Shown: piece after piece, positions 42,592 to 52,997 of the stretch
How the letters are laid out: every line of letters starts with the position of its first letter
How positions within the stretch are numbered: position 1 is the first letter of the stretch
DNA from: Staphylococcus sp. IVB6181
GTDB taxonomy: Bacteria; Bacillota; Bacilli; Staphylococcales; Staphylococcaceae
Reading direction: 5' to 3'
DNA length: 64,000 nt
NCBI RefSeq assembly: GCF_025561445.1
Contig: NZ_CP095096.1
Coordinates: 2,087,822 to 2,151,821, forward strand
The notes under the pieces: generated by a model
Databases searched by the model: none
The model's input: only the letters and a program-made list of their open reading frames with translations
What the model was told of the DNA's origin: nothing
Translations under genes and position numbers: made by a program

Positions 42592-42665
42592 AAAAAGTAG
42601 AGATAATCAAACTTTATGGTACTTTGGCTAATAGCGTATACCAATTTCCCTTTAATTATCTCTAC
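42592..42665 (-). terminator. Probable addBA terminator
   Basis: GTAGAGATAAT pairs with ATTATCTCTAC across a loop of about 47 bases, with five T on the minus strand. The long loop lowers confidence. Confidence 0.6.
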
Positions 42666-42680
42666 CCTATCTATAATTCC

Positions 42681-45600
42681 TTAATGGTTTGAGTCATCGA
42701 GTGATAACGTACCAAATTTGAAGAAGTATAAGTAACCTTTCACTTTTGTATTCAAAATTGTTTCTAAAGCTGCGCGATAATAGTGCATTTGTACTTTATA
42801 ACGGTCTTTTAATTGCTGACCCATTTCCTCATCAGACACACCTAATCTTTGGTGGAAAGCATCTGTTTTGTAATCTACAAAGTAGTATTGATCACCTTCG
42901 CGATAAATCAAGTCAATCATCCCTTGAATAATGGATACCCCTTCATTCGGATCCATATTTTGGTCGACTTCGCTTTGATTGACCACAAACGGCACTTCGC
43001 GCATTACTTGATTGCTTTGTGCAATTTTCAGATACAAATCACTATTAATAAAGCCCATGACCTCACTTATTCGAATATCTGCTTTAGCATCATCTTCTAT
43101 AATATTCAGCTGAACTAGTCCATCTATATATGCATCTAGTTCCGCTTCTGTTAACCGCTCTGTTTTAAACGGCAGATGCTGCATTACAGTATGCATCAAC
43201 GTACCGATTTCATTAGCTTTTCGTTTTTGATGCTGACGCAAGAATTGCGGACGTTCATAAGTGGATGCCCCTAATCTGTATTGGCGCACACGCTCGTAGC
43301 TTGTCCCGCTTTCTTCTGTTTCAAGCTGGCGTTTCAACTCTGATACAGATTGTTTTGTCGGTTTCACCATATCTTTTTGATACGGATATTCGAATGCAAG
43401 TTGTGTTTCAATCTGCTGCTGAAGTGTCGGCTGTTCAGTTTGATAGTTTTGGATATCCGCTACTGTGCGGTAATCTTCTTCTGTATTATCCGCTATATCT
43501 GCTTTGATATCTTCATAATAATCAATGTGCGTTTCGACAGAAGGTCGAATCGATGCCTCTATTGTTTCAATATTATTTTCAAACTTCAAATCGTTCGTAA
43601 TACTTGAAGATTGGTATTTAGCCAAGATTGGATAAATCAAATTGAATGGACTAGGCGCACTCAAACGATAACTCATTTGCAGCATATTGTTTGAAATCGG
43701 TGCTTTTTCTAATTTTTCCAATGCTTTTTCATCTTTCACTCGTCCTATTAAGAAGAGCTGTTCTTTTGCACGTGTCAACGCAACATACATCAAACGCATT
43801 TCCTCGGAAATTAATTCATTTTCGTTAATTGCCTTTAATGCTGTCGAGGCTAAAGATGGATAAACAATATCTTTTTCTGTATCAAAATAATTCAAGCCAG
43901 CGCCGTATTTTTGATTAAGTATGACAGGCTTGCTTAAATCTTGCTTATTAAACTTAGTTGTTAATCCAGAGTAGATGACAAATGGAAACTCTAAACCTTT
44001 ACTAGCATGAATAGTCATCATTCTAACCACATCATCATTCGGCCCGACAATATTTTCTTCACCGAAGTCTTGTTTTCTTTCGATTAATTCATCGATAAAA
44101 CGAATGAATTGGAATAACCCTCTAAAGCTGGATTTTTCAAACTCAACTGCTTTGTTGAACAAGCCGTATAAATTAGCACGACGCCCTTTTCCACCGATTA
44201 ATCCGCTGAAATATTGAATCACAAAACGATCATTATAGAAGCGATCGATTAATTGGTATACAGGATGTTTTAAACTGAAATCTTGATAGAATGCTAAATC
44301 CTTCAAAAAGTCTTGCAGTTTTTCGACCAGTTTTGCATCTGCTGCTTCATGTTGAATATAGTGCTGAATGGATTGATAGAAATAGTCGTCATTAGGACTC
44401 AATATACGAATATGTGCTAATTCATCTTCTGTAAACTGATAAATCACTGAACGCATCAATCCGACTAAATAAATATCTTGCAGCGGATTGTCTACCGTTC
44501 TTAAGAATGAAAGTACCAATCTGACTTCAGTTTGTTCAAAATAACCTTCCTTGCTATTTACATGGAAAGGAATATCTCTATCTTTAAAAGCTTGTTGTAG
44601 TTCTCTGGCATGACTATAAGCTCGTTCTAAAATCACAATATCTTTATACGTCGGCTTGCGATAAGTCTTCGTCTTCGTATCATATACTTCATGATGATTT
44701 AATATCGTTTCAACTTGATTCGCAATATACTCTGCTTCTTGTTGAGTGCCGGTTAATTCAGAGGCTTCATCTTCTACCAAGACATTTAAATGCAGCGGAT
44801 GCGGTTGTTTATCAAACGGCGCACCGAAATAAAGCTGTGCCGCTTCGTCATATACAATTTCACCTACTGATTCATCCATCATGTGTTTGAATATATAGTT
44901 CGTAGTTGAAAGCACTTCAGGTCTTGAACGGAAGTTTTGTGATAAATCAATACGCATACCTGTACTTCCGTCTGCTAAGAAACGATTATATTTTTCAATG
45001 AACAAGCTTGGATCTGCTTGTCTGAATTTATAAATCGATTGTTTTACGTCCCCTACCATAAAGAGATTGCCGTTCGTTTCATCGCCGCGTTTGATACAAC
45101 TTAAGATTTGTTCTTGAACACGGTTGGTATCTTGATATTCATCGACTAAAATCTCATCAAAACGGTCTCTGTAATGTTGTGCAAGTTCAGTCGGATGACC
45201 TGTTTCGTCCATTAAAATCTTCAATGCAAAATGTTCATAGTCTGAGAAATCCAAGATATTACGGCTGCGTTTCTTCTCACCGAACTTATTGATTACATCT
45301 TGTGTAATATTTGCCAGCACTTTTACTCTAGGTGCTAAGCGCTGCATATCTGCTTTTAAGTCTTCAGCTGAGCGAGAGTAATATTCTTGCTGCACTTTTT
45401 GCACTGCAGCTTTATAGTCATCATAATATCCTTTCGCACTTTCAAGGTCTGCCTCATATCCTTCATTGGCCTCTTTAATCTTTTTAACGGCACTTGGGAA
45501 CCTTTTTTCAAATTGATGATTTCTGATAACTTCGGTATTAAGCAGCCCGCCTTCCATTGCACGCTGCATAAAAGCACGTTCTCCTTCTACCACTGCGAGT

Positions 45601-46340
45601 TGCTTATCTACAAGCGCAAGTTCACTATAAAGGTCGTAACTTTTATTAATATTTTCCAATGCCGTCTGCATAAATACACCTGCAAGCTCTGTCAGCAACT
45701 GCAGATATTCTTCTTGTACCGCTTCATGTTCATAAGGTTGTGCTAGTGAAGCCAGCCACTGCATCGGATTCGGGTTAGCGACTGAGAAGTAATACATACT
45801 TTTGATAATATTTCTGAAAGCATCATCGCTTCTATCCGATGAAAGATGTTCAGTCAAATCAATGAAAGCAGGATCAAGTGCTGCATAATAATCTTCAAGC
45901 ACTTCATCAATCGTTTGTTCCAGCAATAAGATATTCTCCGCTTCGCTGCTGGTTCTGAAATTCGGATCTATATCTAAAACATCATAATGCTGCTGGATTA
46001 ATTTCAAACAAAAGCTGTGTAACGTTGAAATTTGCGCTTGATGAATTTTAACACGTTGATTTTTAAGATGCGCATTGCTTGGATCTTCTAATGAAGCTTC
46101 TGTAATACGCTTTTCTACCCTATGCTTCATTTCGCGCGCACTAGCATTTGTAAACGTCACAACAAGCAAGCGGTCCACATCTATTTTATCTCTCAAAATA
46201 CGCTGAATGATGCGCTCAACAAGTACTGCAGTCTTACCAGAACCTGCCGCTGCCGCAACCAGTGTATCTTGTCCTGAAGCATAAATACTTTTCCATTGTC
46301 CATCTGTCCACATTACACCCTCTGGTTTTTTCGGTATCAT
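42681..46340 (-). CDS. addA: ATP-dependent helicase/nuclease subunit AddA
   Basis: A 1219-residue subunit of the AddAB (RexAB) complex that processes double-strand breaks for RecA and also degrades foreign DNA. The UvrD-like helicase has Walker [14 protein letters not shown] (about 28-40), motif [29 protein letters not shown] (motif VI) and, at the end, a RecB-type nuclease ([21 protein letters not shown], holding the catalytic Asp and DYKT). It overlaps addB by four bases, which suggests coupling. The recognition sequence (Chi) is not determined here. Confidence 0.97.
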   Translation of the reverse strand: MIPKKPEGVMWTDGQWKSIYASGQDTLVAAAAGSGKTAVLVERIIQRILRDKIDVDRLLVVTFTNASAREMKHRVEKRITEASLEDPSNAHLKNQRVKIHQAQISTLHSFCLKLIQQHYDVLDIDPNFRTSSEAENILLLEQTIDEVLEDYYAALDPAFIDLTEHLSSDRSDDAFRNIIKSMYYFSVANPNPMQWLASLAQPYEHEAVQEEYLQLLTELAGVFMQTALENINKSYDLYSELALVDKQLAVVEGERAFMQRAMEGGLLNTEVIRNHQFEKRFPSAVKKIKEANEGYEADLESAKGYYDDYKAAVQKVQQEYYSRSAEDLKADMQRLAPRVKVLANITQDVINKFGEKKRSRNILDFSDYEHFALKILMDETGHPTELAQHYRDRFDEILVDEYQDTNRVQEQILSCIKRGDETNGNLFMVGDVKQSIYKFRQADPSLFIEKYNRFLADGSTGMRIDLSQNFRSRPEVLSTTNYIFKHMMDESVGEIVYDEAAQLYFGAPFDKQPHPLHLNVLVEDEASELTGTQQEAEYIANQVETILNHHEVYDTKTKTYRKPTYKDIVILERAYSHARELQQAFKDRDIPFHVNSKEGYFEQTEVRLVLSFLRTVDNPLQDIYLVGLMRSVIYQFTEDELAHIRILSPNDDYFYQSIQHYIQHEAADAKLVEKLQDFLKDLAFYQDFSLKHPVYQLIDRFYNDRFVIQYFSGLIGGKGRRANLYGLFNKAVEFEKSSFRGLFQFIRFIDELIERKQDFGEENIVGPNDDVVRMMTIHASKGLEFPFVIYSGLTTKFNKQDLSKPVILNQKYGAGLNYFDTEKDIVYPSLASTALKAINENELISEEMRLMYVALTRAKEQLFLIGRVKDEKALEKLEKAPISNNMLQMSYRLSAPSPFNLIYPILAKYQSSSITNDLKFENNIETIEASIRPSVETHIDYYEDIKADIADNTEEDYRTVADIQNYQTEQPTLQQQIETQLAFEYPYQKDMVKPTKQSVSELKRQLETEESGTSYERVRQYRLGASTYERPQFLRQHQKRKANEIGTLMHTVMQHLPFKTERLTEAELDAYIDGLVQLNIIEDDAKADIRISEVMGFINSDLYLKIAQSNQVMREVPFVVNQSEVDQNMDPNEGVSIIQGMIDLIYREGDQYYFVDYKTDAFHQRLGVSDEEMGQQLKDRYKVQMHYYRAALETILNTKVKGYLYFFKFGTLSLDDSNH

Positions 46341-49300
46341 GCTTCATCCTCCTCTTCATCTGATTCTAGTCGTAATAATTCAATTGGATTAATCTTCTCA
46401 TCTACTGTGCGATAACGCTTGCTGTCAATCATGCCGTCAACATGACATACAGATTTGTAGTTGCAGAAATCACAAGGCAGCTTTTTATCATATTTCATCG
46501 GTGCGACTTCTGTATGCCCATCCATAATATCTGATGCAATTTGTGTGAAGTTCTTTTTATTATGTTCGATAAACTTATAGATTGTTTTCGTATCTGCAAC
46601 CGGATTATTTTTGCCTAAGCCGCCGCCTTTAAGCATATTAATCGGCACAATATCAGATTTGAAAGAAGGTTCTAATCGTGTATCTTCCGCATTCAATACA
46701 TCTGGGTCGCTATTAATCACCCCGCTTAATTGATAAGATTTCAATAATTCTTTTTCTCTTTCGTCTTCATCAATGCTTGCCCAGTTCGCAAATTTAACAC
46801 GCGGTTCATGCACATGGAAATAGAGTAAACCGCCAGGTTCAGTTTGGTCTGATAACGCTAAGCGTTGTTTATTTTGCAAGACGACATCCATATAAGTCAT
46901 CATCTGCATCTGTAATCCGTAATACACTTTTTTCAAATCCAGTGTTCCGCTGTAAGCCGAAGATTTATAATCGATAATATTCACAAAGCTTCTGTCTTGA
47001 TGTGTATACGTATCGATTCTATCGATTTGTCCGCGCACATTAATCGGAATACCTTGTGTCGTATAAAGTGCTTGTGCCTCAAGCTGATCTGGTGTTTTAG
47101 GCTTTCTTCTGAATGATTTTTCAAACGCTTGCGGCTTGAATTTAGAGAAACTTCCTTGATATTTCAATGCTGTAAGCGTCGATTGAACAATGGCACCGAT
47201 ACGATATGACATAAAACGATAATACGCAGAAGAATTCAATAAGTTATATTGTACTGTCGGCAAGATACTTTCTAAGGCTTCTTGCGTCAGTGCTTTGATT
47301 GCTTTATCAGTCAGATTTTTAAAGTCGCCGTCAATTTTCTCTGCAATGTATTTTAAGACAGAGTGGAAGATATCTCCTAAATCAAAGTTCTCTAATTTAT
47401 ATTTCGTACGCTCATTGAGTCTAAGTCCATGTGAAGTATAATGTTTGAATGGACAATTCTGATAACCTTCAAATCGTGATACACTGGCATTGATTGTATC
47501 ACCATATAATGCTTTGGATTGATCCTGACTCAGTTGCACTGTTTTATTATCATAAGTCAGTGCTGAAGTCAGGTAGTACAGCCCTTTTGATAAACGGTCA
47601 TTGTTTGCCATGGCTTGATAAGTATCTAACCAAGCATCTGCAGTCAGCTCATGATGCAGCCAGCTTTGCAGTTCTTCGAATAAATTGATTTTCGTTTGGT
47701 GCGGATGCTCCATTAAAGTTAATGGATTTTGCTGTGCACTGTAATGGATATTTTCAACTTCTAAATTGGTATAGAGCTCTTGAATTGACTGAATAAATGG
47801 ACTGACTTCTTTATCATCGTTGTTCATGCCCATTAAGCTGTATGAGAAAGTGACATATTGTTTAGCACGTGTCATCGCAATATAACAAACAAACGCTTCA
47901 TCCATTTGCAGCACATCTGCAGTCGGACTTAATTCTACTTGTGTTTCTTCTTGGAAATATTTCTTTTCTTCATCGCTGATGAGCCCTGAACTTGAAATAG
48001 CTTGCGGCATCACACCGTCATTCATGCCAAGCATATAGACGTGCGCTTTGTTGTCGACTTTAGCTAAATCCATTGTACCGATTGCGACTTGGTCTAATGT
48101 TTGCGGAATCATCACAAACTCTAATTGTTCTAATCCAACATCAAAGAGTTCTAAGAAACGTTTTTGTGTCATCTCAGCGTCGCCGAACACTGTAGCCAAA
48201 TCATCAAGTGTTTGAATGAAACCATTCCATACTTGATCAAGTTCTTCAGCTTGCTGATGCTTGCCGGCTAAATCCAATTCATCGCGTTCAGTCATCAATT
48301 GGCTCGGCAGCTCAAAGGATTCGAAGACTTCATAAAATGCTGCCGCAAATTCTACTGCTGTTTCAGCTTCGCTTAATGCTTGTTCAAATTTGAGGATATG
48401 TTTCATGACAAAGTCTTTCAATTCAATCACACGCTGATACACCGCTTCTGTTTCTTCTGTCATCGGTTGACGTTTTAATCCCATTTGATTAAATTGCTCA
48501 ATTTTAAAGTAACTGTCATCTATCCAGCGCTGACCATATATTCCTCTTTCAAGCACATAATTTTCCAAGATATCTGTTAAGTAACGGCTGTCTTTAAATT
48601 TTTGTGTTAATACTTGTGTCTTGAACAAGCGCATCAGCGGTTCAAAACTCCATTTTGTTTCAATGACTTCAATTAAAGAACGAATCATTTCCATCACAGG
48701 ATGATGTGTCATTGATTGCTTCGTATCGATATTAAACGGAATTTCATATTCAGGCAGCACACTCTCCATCAAATGTGCATAAGCTTCATCACGATATAAA
48801 ATTGCCACATCTTGATAGCGAATATTTTCTTCTCGTGCTTTGCGGATAATATCACGTGCGACCGCATTAACTTCTTCACGTACATTCGAAGCTTCAAGAA
48901 TATTTACATGGCCCTTATTCGGCACTTTATCGATAAAGAGTTCATTAAAACTGCTTTCTAAGTGGCTTAAGTCTGCATTATCAAAACGGTATTTTGTAGT
49001 GAATTGTCGTAAATTAACTGTCGTGTCTAATTTTTGTGCGATTTCTTCTAAATGCGTTAAGACAGATGATGATTTTCTGAATAAACTAAATGGATCTTTA
49101 TCTCCGTTCGTCGTTAATAATACGCTGACGGATTTTGTATGTTTGGCTAACGCTTCTATCATGAGATATTCTAACGTTGAAAAGTTATGGAAACCGTCTA
49201 TATAAATCTCTGCACGTTTCAACCATTCAGATTTGCCCATTTGTTCTACAAATTTATAAAGCGTATCTTCAGATGATACAAAATTATCTGCTAAACGTGT

Positions 49301-49807
49301 TTCTAAATAACGGTATACTAATGCAATATCATGCAGCTTATCTTGCGTACGCGGCTGTAACTGATTTTCAGAAATAAAATCCTCTAACTGTTCAGGACTT
49401 ACAGCATATTTCTTAAAATCTTGAATTTGTTCAGTCAGCTTTGAACTGAACCCATAATATTTCACTTGAGATTGATAGAGATTCAATTCTTTGCGATGGT
49501 TTTGCAAAATATCGAATACCATCATTTCCATGGCACCTTTTGAAACATAATCTTCAGTTAAACCGCCGATTTCTTGGAAAATTCTATGACTTAAACGTTC
49601 AAAGTGAAGGACTTCTGTTCTAAGGCTGCCGTTTAATTCTGGGTCTTTTACAAAATCTTGTTCGATTTGGAATGTACTTTGTGTAGGGGCAATAATGATA
49701 ATCGGATCGCCTAATGGATCTTGTTTCATCTTTTGTTTGATTTCACTTAACATCGCATGCGACTTCCCTGTACCAGCCCTACCAATATATGCGTTTAATA
49801 CAGTCAC
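46337..49807 (-). CDS. addB: ATP-dependent helicase/nuclease subunit AddB
   Basis: A 1156-residue partner of AddA. The N-terminal Walker A is [13 protein letters not shown]. The helicase-like middle is inactive in other species and holds the Chi-scanning region. The C-terminal RecB nuclease reads [13 protein letters not shown]. The iron-sulfur cluster cysteines are visible: one in [12 protein letters not shown] (about 790) and three in [16 protein letters not shown] (near the end). I prefer GTG 49807 with GAGGTG upstream, because it gives the family's [12 protein letters not shown] start. Confidence 0.95.
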   Translation of the reverse strand: MTVLNAYIGRAGTGKSHAMLSEIKQKMKQDPLGDPIIIIAPTQSTFQIEQDFVKDPELNGSLRTEVLHFERLSHRIFQEIGGLTEDYVSKGAMEMMVFDILQNHRKELNLYQSQVKYYGFSSKLTEQIQDFKKYAVSPEQLEDFISENQLQPRTQDKLHDIALVYRYLETRLADNFVSSEDTLYKFVEQMGKSEWLKRAEIYIDGFHNFSTLEYLMIEALAKHTKSVSVLLTTNGDKDPFSLFRKSSSVLTHLEEIAQKLDTTVNLRQFTTKYRFDNADLSHLESSFNELFIDKVPNKGHVNILEASNVREEVNAVARDIIRKAREENIRYQDVAILYRDEAYAHLMESVLPEYEIPFNIDTKQSMTHHPVMEMIRSLIEVIETKWSFEPLMRLFKTQVLTQKFKDSRYLTDILENYVLERGIYGQRWIDDSYFKIEQFNQMGLKRQPMTEETEAVYQRVIELKDFVMKHILKFEQALSEAETAVEFAAAFYEVFESFELPSQLMTERDELDLAGKHQQAEELDQVWNGFIQTLDDLATVFGDAEMTQKRFLELFDVGLEQLEFVMIPQTLDQVAIGTMDLAKVDNKAHVYMLGMNDGVMPQAISSSGLISDEEKKYFQEETQVELSPTADVLQMDEAFVCYIAMTRAKQYVTFSYSLMGMNNDDKEVSPFIQSIQELYTNLEVENIHYSAQQNPLTLMEHPHQTKINLFEELQSWLHHELTADAWLDTYQAMANNDRLSKGLYYLTSALTYDNKTVQLSQDQSKALYGDTINASVSRFEGYQNCPFKHYTSHGLRLNERTKYKLENFDLGDIFHSVLKYIAEKIDGDFKNLTDKAIKALTQEALESILPTVQYNLLNSSAYYRFMSYRIGAIVQSTLTALKYQGSFSKFKPQAFEKSFRRKPKTPDQLEAQALYTTQGIPINVRGQIDRIDTYTHQDRSFVNIIDYKSSAYSGTLDLKKVYYGLQMQMMTYMDVVLQNKQRLALSDQTEPGGLLYFHVHEPRVKFANWASIDEDEREKELLKSYQLSGVINSDPDVLNAEDTRLEPSFKSDIVPINMLKGGGLGKNNPVADTKTIYKFIEHNKKNFTQIASDIMDGHTEVAPMKYDKKLPCDFCNYKSVCHVDGMIDSKRYRTVDEKINPIELLRLESDEEEDEA

Positions 49808-49880
49808 TTTTCTCACCTCTTCGAAAAATATTGTAGCTCATATCCCATTATATATCCATAGCCTATCGTCAATGAAATTT

Positions 49881-49912
49881 AAAAAAAGAGCTGCTGCATT
49901 TCGCAGCAACTC
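49881..49912 (-). terminator. spsB terminator
   Basis: GAGTTGCTGC pairs with GCAGCAGCTC on the minus strand, followed by seven T. Confidence 0.9.
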
Positions 49913-49934
49913 CTTTAAAAATCTATCTTGTATT

Positions 49935-50501
49935 TTAGTTTTGTTCCGGGTTGAAATTCACTTTGAATGCGGTGAATGGCCAGTAACGCAAACTGACTTT
50001 ACCGACAACTTGTTCGTTATCGATTAAACCGAATGAACGGCTGTCTTTACTTACTTCACGGTTATCTCCGAGTACTAACAGTTTGCCTTTTGGTATTTTA
50101 TTCGAACCATTCGCATTCGGCAGATTTTTCACTTGGAAACTACCTGTGATTTCATTATAGCTTTTATGTTTTTGATTATAATCTAAGTAAGGTTCTTTTA
50201 CTTTTTTGCCATTTACATAAAGTACGTCATGTTTATATTCTACACTGTCGCCTGGTGTTCCGATGACACGTTTAACATAGTCTGCATTTTTATCTGCGTG
50301 GAATACAATCACATTGCCTTTTTCAAGTCCGCCCATTTTAAAGCCGATGACATTAACAATGACTTTTTCTCCGTCTTTTAGTGTAGGATGCATAGAATCT
50401 CCGCGGACAGTATAAGATTTTGCGACAAAACTATTAATGATAAAGATTAATACCAAAGCTATCGCTATGGCGGTAATCCACTCAATGACTTCCTTTTTCA
50501 C
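49935..50501 (-). CDS. spsB: Signal peptidase I SpsB
   Basis: A 188-residue membrane-anchored serine protease that removes signal peptides from secreted proteins. One N-terminal membrane helix (about 8-27) precedes the extracellular catalytic domain. The catalytic pair is Ser36 (RGDSMHPT) and Lys77 (DYVKRVIG). It is 16 bases after spsA and is followed by a terminator. It would process secreted proteins such as the staphopain encoded in this window. Confidence 0.96.
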   Translation of the reverse strand: MKKEVIEWITAIAIALVLIFIINSFVAKSYTVRGDSMHPTLKDGEKVIVNVIGFKMGGLEKGNVIVFHADKNADYVKRVIGTPGDSVEYKHDVLYVNGKKVKEPYLDYNQKHKSYNEITGSFQVKNLPNANGSNKIPKGKLLVLGDNREVSKDSRSFGLIDNEQVVGKVSLRYWPFTAFKVNFNPEQN

Positions 50502-50517
50502 TGTATCAACACCTCTA

Positions 50518-51042
50518 TTATTCGTTAAATGAAATTTTGAATTGCTGGAAAGGATAATATCTCAAGACGACTTTGCCTATGATATCTTTTTGGTGTATCG
50601 TCCCAAACTGTCTGGAGTCTTGTTGCTGTGCACGATTATCGTTCAGCACAAGATAGTGTTTAGGTGCTAAGATATCTCCTTCAGAATGTTTTAAATCGCG
50701 TAATGCTAAATTTTGAATCGGATTTTTAATATCATAACGTTCTTTTACAAGTTGATCATCACGAAAAAGCTGACCATCTTTATATTCAACCGACTCTCCT
50801 GGTGTACCTATGACACGGCCAAAATATGTATGCCCATTATGGCGATACATGATGACATCGCTATTATGTATTTGGTTGAAAGCCGCTTGTACTTTGCTTA
50901 CTAATATACGGTCATCTTTGTTAAGTACGGGTGCCATATTATCAGTCTTTACAACTGCACCAATTATGATAAACGCTTGAATCAACATTACAATAATAAT
51001 CGCAATTATCACGGAAAGCAAATATTTTACAATTTTCCTCAC
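50518..51042 (-). CDS. spsA: Signal peptidase-like protein SpsA, catalytic residues lost
   Basis: A 174-residue paralogue of SpsB with one N-terminal membrane helix. At the place of the catalytic serine it has KTDNMAPV (Asn35), and at the lysine it has TYFGRVIG (Gly75). Both catalytic residues are therefore absent, as known for S. aureus SpsA. The rest of the fold, including the GDILAPKHYLVLNDNR block, is kept and the frame is intact, so it is a maintained protein rather than a pseudogene. Role unknown. It starts the spsA-spsB pair. Confidence 0.93.
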   Translation of the reverse strand: MRKIVKYLLSVIIAIIIVMLIQAFIIIGAVVKTDNMAPVLNKDDRILVSKVQAAFNQIHNSDVIMYRHNGHTYFGRVIGTPGESVEYKDGQLFRDDQLVKERYDIKNPIQNLALRDLKHSEGDILAPKHYLVLNDNRAQQQDSRQFGTIHQKDIIGKVVLRYYPFQQFKISFNE

Positions 51043-51116
51043 TATTATCTCCTAACCTATTCATTGGATTACTACTATTATAGAGGGAATTTAATTTTTT
51101 TCAAAATCTAAAAAAG

Positions 51117-51130
51117 CTCCCACTCTACTT
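51117..51130 (-). terminator. 3' half of the pgi terminator, separated by the IS
   Basis: AAGTAGAGTGGGAG on the minus strand is followed by CTTTTTAG. It is complementary (two G-U pairs) to CTCCCATTTTACTT at 52968-52981, just after pgi. The two halves, now 1.8 kb apart, make a 14-bp terminator stem when the IS is removed. Confidence 0.82.
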
Positions 51131-51137
51131 AATGAAC

Positions 51138-51171
51138 TGCTCCCTGTCAAGTAGACAGGAAAAAAACAAAA
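51138..51171. repeat. IS left inverted repeat
   Basis: It starts TGCTCCCTGTCAAGTAGACA and runs into AAAAAAACAAAA. It matches the right end at 28 of 34 positions. It also holds its own small hairpin CCTGTC/GACAGG. Confidence 0.85.
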
Positions 51172-51209
51172 AATAATTTATTGGGAATCTGATAAACAAA
51201 TTTTAAGTT

Positions 51210-51252
51210 ACTGTACAAATGAGTTGATAAATCTCGTTTGTACAGTTTTTTT
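51210..51252 (+). terminator. Strong rightward terminator inside the IS tail
   Basis: ACTGTACAAATGAG pairs with CTCGTTTGTACAGT (one G-U), followed by seven T on the + strand. It would stop rightward transcripts entering the element from the spsA side, antisense to the transposase. Confidence 0.75.
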
Positions 51253-51281
51253 ATTCTCCTAGCGCACTATCGTTTGCTTGA

Positions 51282-51328
51282 TCTGGTAAAAAAAGTGGTG
51301 CGCTACGCACACTACTTCTTTTACCAGA
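51282..51328. repeat. Long imperfect hairpin downstream of orfB
   Basis: TCTGGTAAAA and the following bases on one side pair with TTTTACCAGA on the other, with a CGCTACG-type apex. The stem covers about 21 base pairs with few mismatches. It lies 28 bases after the orfB stop and could end or protect the transposase message. Confidence 0.6.
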
Positions 51329-51355
51329 TTATTTAGGGTAGACATTAGTTAGAAG

Positions 51356-52144
51356 TTAAGCAATTAATCTTTCCATTTCCAAAGTAATTCTCTCATTGTT
51401 GTAAAAATCAATGTATTCTTTAAACTGCGAGCGTGCAGTTTTTATATCCTTGAATTTATAATGTCTATTACCGCGATAAATTTCTGATTTCATTATTCCC
51501 CAAAATGATTCCATTGGACTATTATCTATGCATCGTTCGACTCGTGACATGCTTTGAATAACACCTTGCTCATCGAGCAAGAATTTAAAATGTTTGCTTG
51601 TATATTGAAAACCTCTGTCGCTATGTAGTATTAAGCCGCTTATATTTTTCACTTTCTTTAACGCTTTATTGAAAGTATTAAAAACCAGCTGATTGTTATT
51701 TGAATAACTTATATCATAGCTTACAATTTTACCTGTTCCGAGATCTCTGATAGCGCTTAAATAAAATTTCCTTCCATTTTCTAAAATAAGTTCTGTCACA
51801 TCTGTTACCCATTTTTTGTTAGCTTCCGTTTCACTAAATTCTCTATCTAATAAATTCTCTGCAGTAATAGTAGGTGTTGAGGGTCTATATCTTTTTCTTG
51901 CAGCACGTATGCAAGATTTTAGACCTAATTTTTTCATTAAACGATATACTCGTTTACGACTTACTTTTTTATCCAGTCTTAAACAGATATATATACGAAT
52001 ACGACGATAACCATATATACCGTTGTATTTATTGAAAATCCACAAGATTTCTTTCATTAATATTTCATCTTCAATTTCACGCTGTGTTTTAAATTCTCTT
52101 CTCTTTCTCCACTTATAATAACTGGCTCTAGAAATTCCAACCAC
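51356..52144 (-). CDS. IS3-family transposase OrfB (integrase core)
   Basis: A DDE integrase of 262 residues if started at the GTG 52144. The catalytic residues are Asp in KWVTDVTEL, Asp in LHSDRGFQY and Glu in NSPMESFWG. The frame is open further upstream to 52198 and reads LKNEYPITLLCKVVGIS, typical of the start of the OrfB part of a fused OrfAB. It should be made by -1 frameshifting from orfA. Here the -1 frame meets a TAA at about 52176-52178, and one extra base there would join the frames. The C-terminus (ERITLEMERLIA) looks short against relatives. Confidence 0.85.
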   Translation of the reverse strand: MVGISRASYYKWRKRREFKTQREIEDEILMKEILWIFNKYNGIYGYRRIRIYICLRLDKKVSRKRVYRLMKKLGLKSCIRAARKRYRPSTPTITAENLLDREFSETEANKKWVTDVTELILENGRKFYLSAIRDLGTGKIVSYDISYSNNNQLVFNTFNKALKKVKNISGLILHSDRGFQYTSKHFKFLLDEQGVIQSMSRVERCIDNSPMESFWGIMKSEIYRGNRHYKFKDIKTARSQFKEYIDFYNNERITLEMERLIA

Positions 52145-52202
52145 CTTACATAACAGAGTTATTGGATATTCATTTTTTAAGTCTCTATTACAAGGTACTC
52201 AA

Positions 52203-52907
52203 CTATTTGTCTAAACGGCGATTGATCAGCTCTCTTTCTTTCTCCTTCAACTTTTTTAAAATCTTGTTTTCCATTTCTAAGTATTTGATTCTTTCTTCAA
52301 GAGCTTTTGTTTTAGCTAATGCTTGTTCTTCATCAGTCATTGTCTGAGTTGGCTTACCTTTACCTCTTCCGTCTACAAGACCGGCACTTCCAAATTGTTC
52401 ATATTTTTTAACCCAACTATATACTTGGCCATAATTAACATTATATTTTAAAGCTGTTTTCTTATAATCTTTTTCTGACTCAATACATGCTTCTACTATT
52501 TCTACACGTTCTTCGAACGTTGTTTTTCTCGCTTTCATTGAATACACCCCTAGTAATGGAGAATATGAAACATTCTCTTTTCCTAAAGTATATCGTTTTA
52601 TCCAATCCCTAACAGTAGAATATGCTGGAATATTATATTTTATTGCTAAATCAACAGCAGAAACACCTTCAGTTAAGTATTCCTGAACAATTGTTTCTTT
52701 AAATGCTTTACTATAAGTATTATTGCTTTTCTTTGGTAATAGTACCTCAACGCCATGTACTTTATATTGGTGATATTTAAACATCACCTGTTTACGATTT
52801 AATTCTATACCACTCTTTTCTATAGCTTCATTACAACTATAACCTTCATCTATTAAACTAAATGTTAAGAGAAATAATTTAATGTCACTTTCGAGATATT
52901 TAGACAT
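52203..52907 (-). CDS. IS3-family OrfA (DNA-binding)
   Basis: A 234-residue protein with helix-turn-helix segments (about 10-55, 65-110 and 130-175) and a C-terminal leucine-rich coiled coil (ALEERIKYLEMENKILKKL). The slippery heptamer A AAA AAG, used for -1 frameshifting in this family, lies at 52251-52257 in the correct phase. Translation past it would give VEGERKRADQSPFRQIVEYL and then a stop. GGGGAG lies seven bases before ATG, inside an inverted repeat. Confidence 0.87.
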   Translation of the reverse strand: MSKYLESDIKLFLLTFSLIDEGYSCNEAIEKSGIELNRKQVMFKYHQYKVHGVEVLLPKKSNNTYSKAFKETIVQEYLTEGVSAVDLAIKYNIPAYSTVRDWIKRYTLGKENVSYSPLLGVYSMKARKTTFEERVEIVEACIESEKDYKKTALKYNVNYGQVYSWVKKYEQFGSAGLVDGRGKGKPTQTMTDEEQALAKTKALEERIKYLEMENKILKKLKEKERELINRRLDK

Positions 52908-52912
52908 AAGAA

Positions 52913-52960
52913 TGCTCCCCCTATAGTTTTGTTTTTTTAGTGTCTACTATAGGGGGAGCA
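52913..52960 (-). promoter_or_regulatory. SD-masking inverted repeat at the IS right end
   Basis: TGCTCCCCCTATAG and CTATAGGGGGAGCA form a perfect 14-bp inverted repeat (52913-52926 and 52947-52960). The orfA Shine-Dalgarno GGGGAG is in the inner arm. A transcript entering from pgi would fold and hide it, while a transcript started inside the element would not carry both arms. Confidence 0.72.
52927..52960. repeat. IS right inverted repeat
   Basis: Its reverse complement starts TGCTCCCCCTATAGTAGACA and runs into AAAAAAACAAAA. It is the partner of 51138-51171. Confidence 0.85.
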
Positions 52961-52967
52961 TATCATA

Positions 52968-52981
52968 AAGTAAAATGGGAG
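52968..52981 (-). terminator. 5' half of the pgi terminator, cut off by the IS
   Basis: CTCCCATTTTACTT on the minus strand lies 17 bases after the pgi stop codon. Its partner arm and T-run are at 51111-51130, beyond the IS. pgi therefore has no complete terminator of its own here. Confidence 0.82.
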
Positions 52982-52997
52982 TTGATAGTATGAAGTA

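Larger units (their letters stand above)
51138..52960 (-). mobile_element. IS3-family insertion sequence (IS150 group), 1823 bp
   Basis: The element starts TGCTCCC and ends GGGAGCA. Its terminal inverted repeats (51138-51171 and 52927-52960) match at 28 of 34 positions, both ending in an A-rich block. Inside are orfA and orfB on the minus strand. A 218-base non-coding tail follows orfB. No 3-4 base target duplication is seen (AAC on the left, TAT on the right). It sits exactly in the middle of the loop of the pgi terminator. Frame analysis suggests a one-base loss between orfA and orfB, so this copy may not transpose by itself. Confidence 0.88.

Noticed and set aside
51131..52963. Target-site duplication flanking the IS
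   Set aside because: The bases are AAC on the left and TAT on the right, so no duplication is visible. The ends are defined by the inverted repeats instead.
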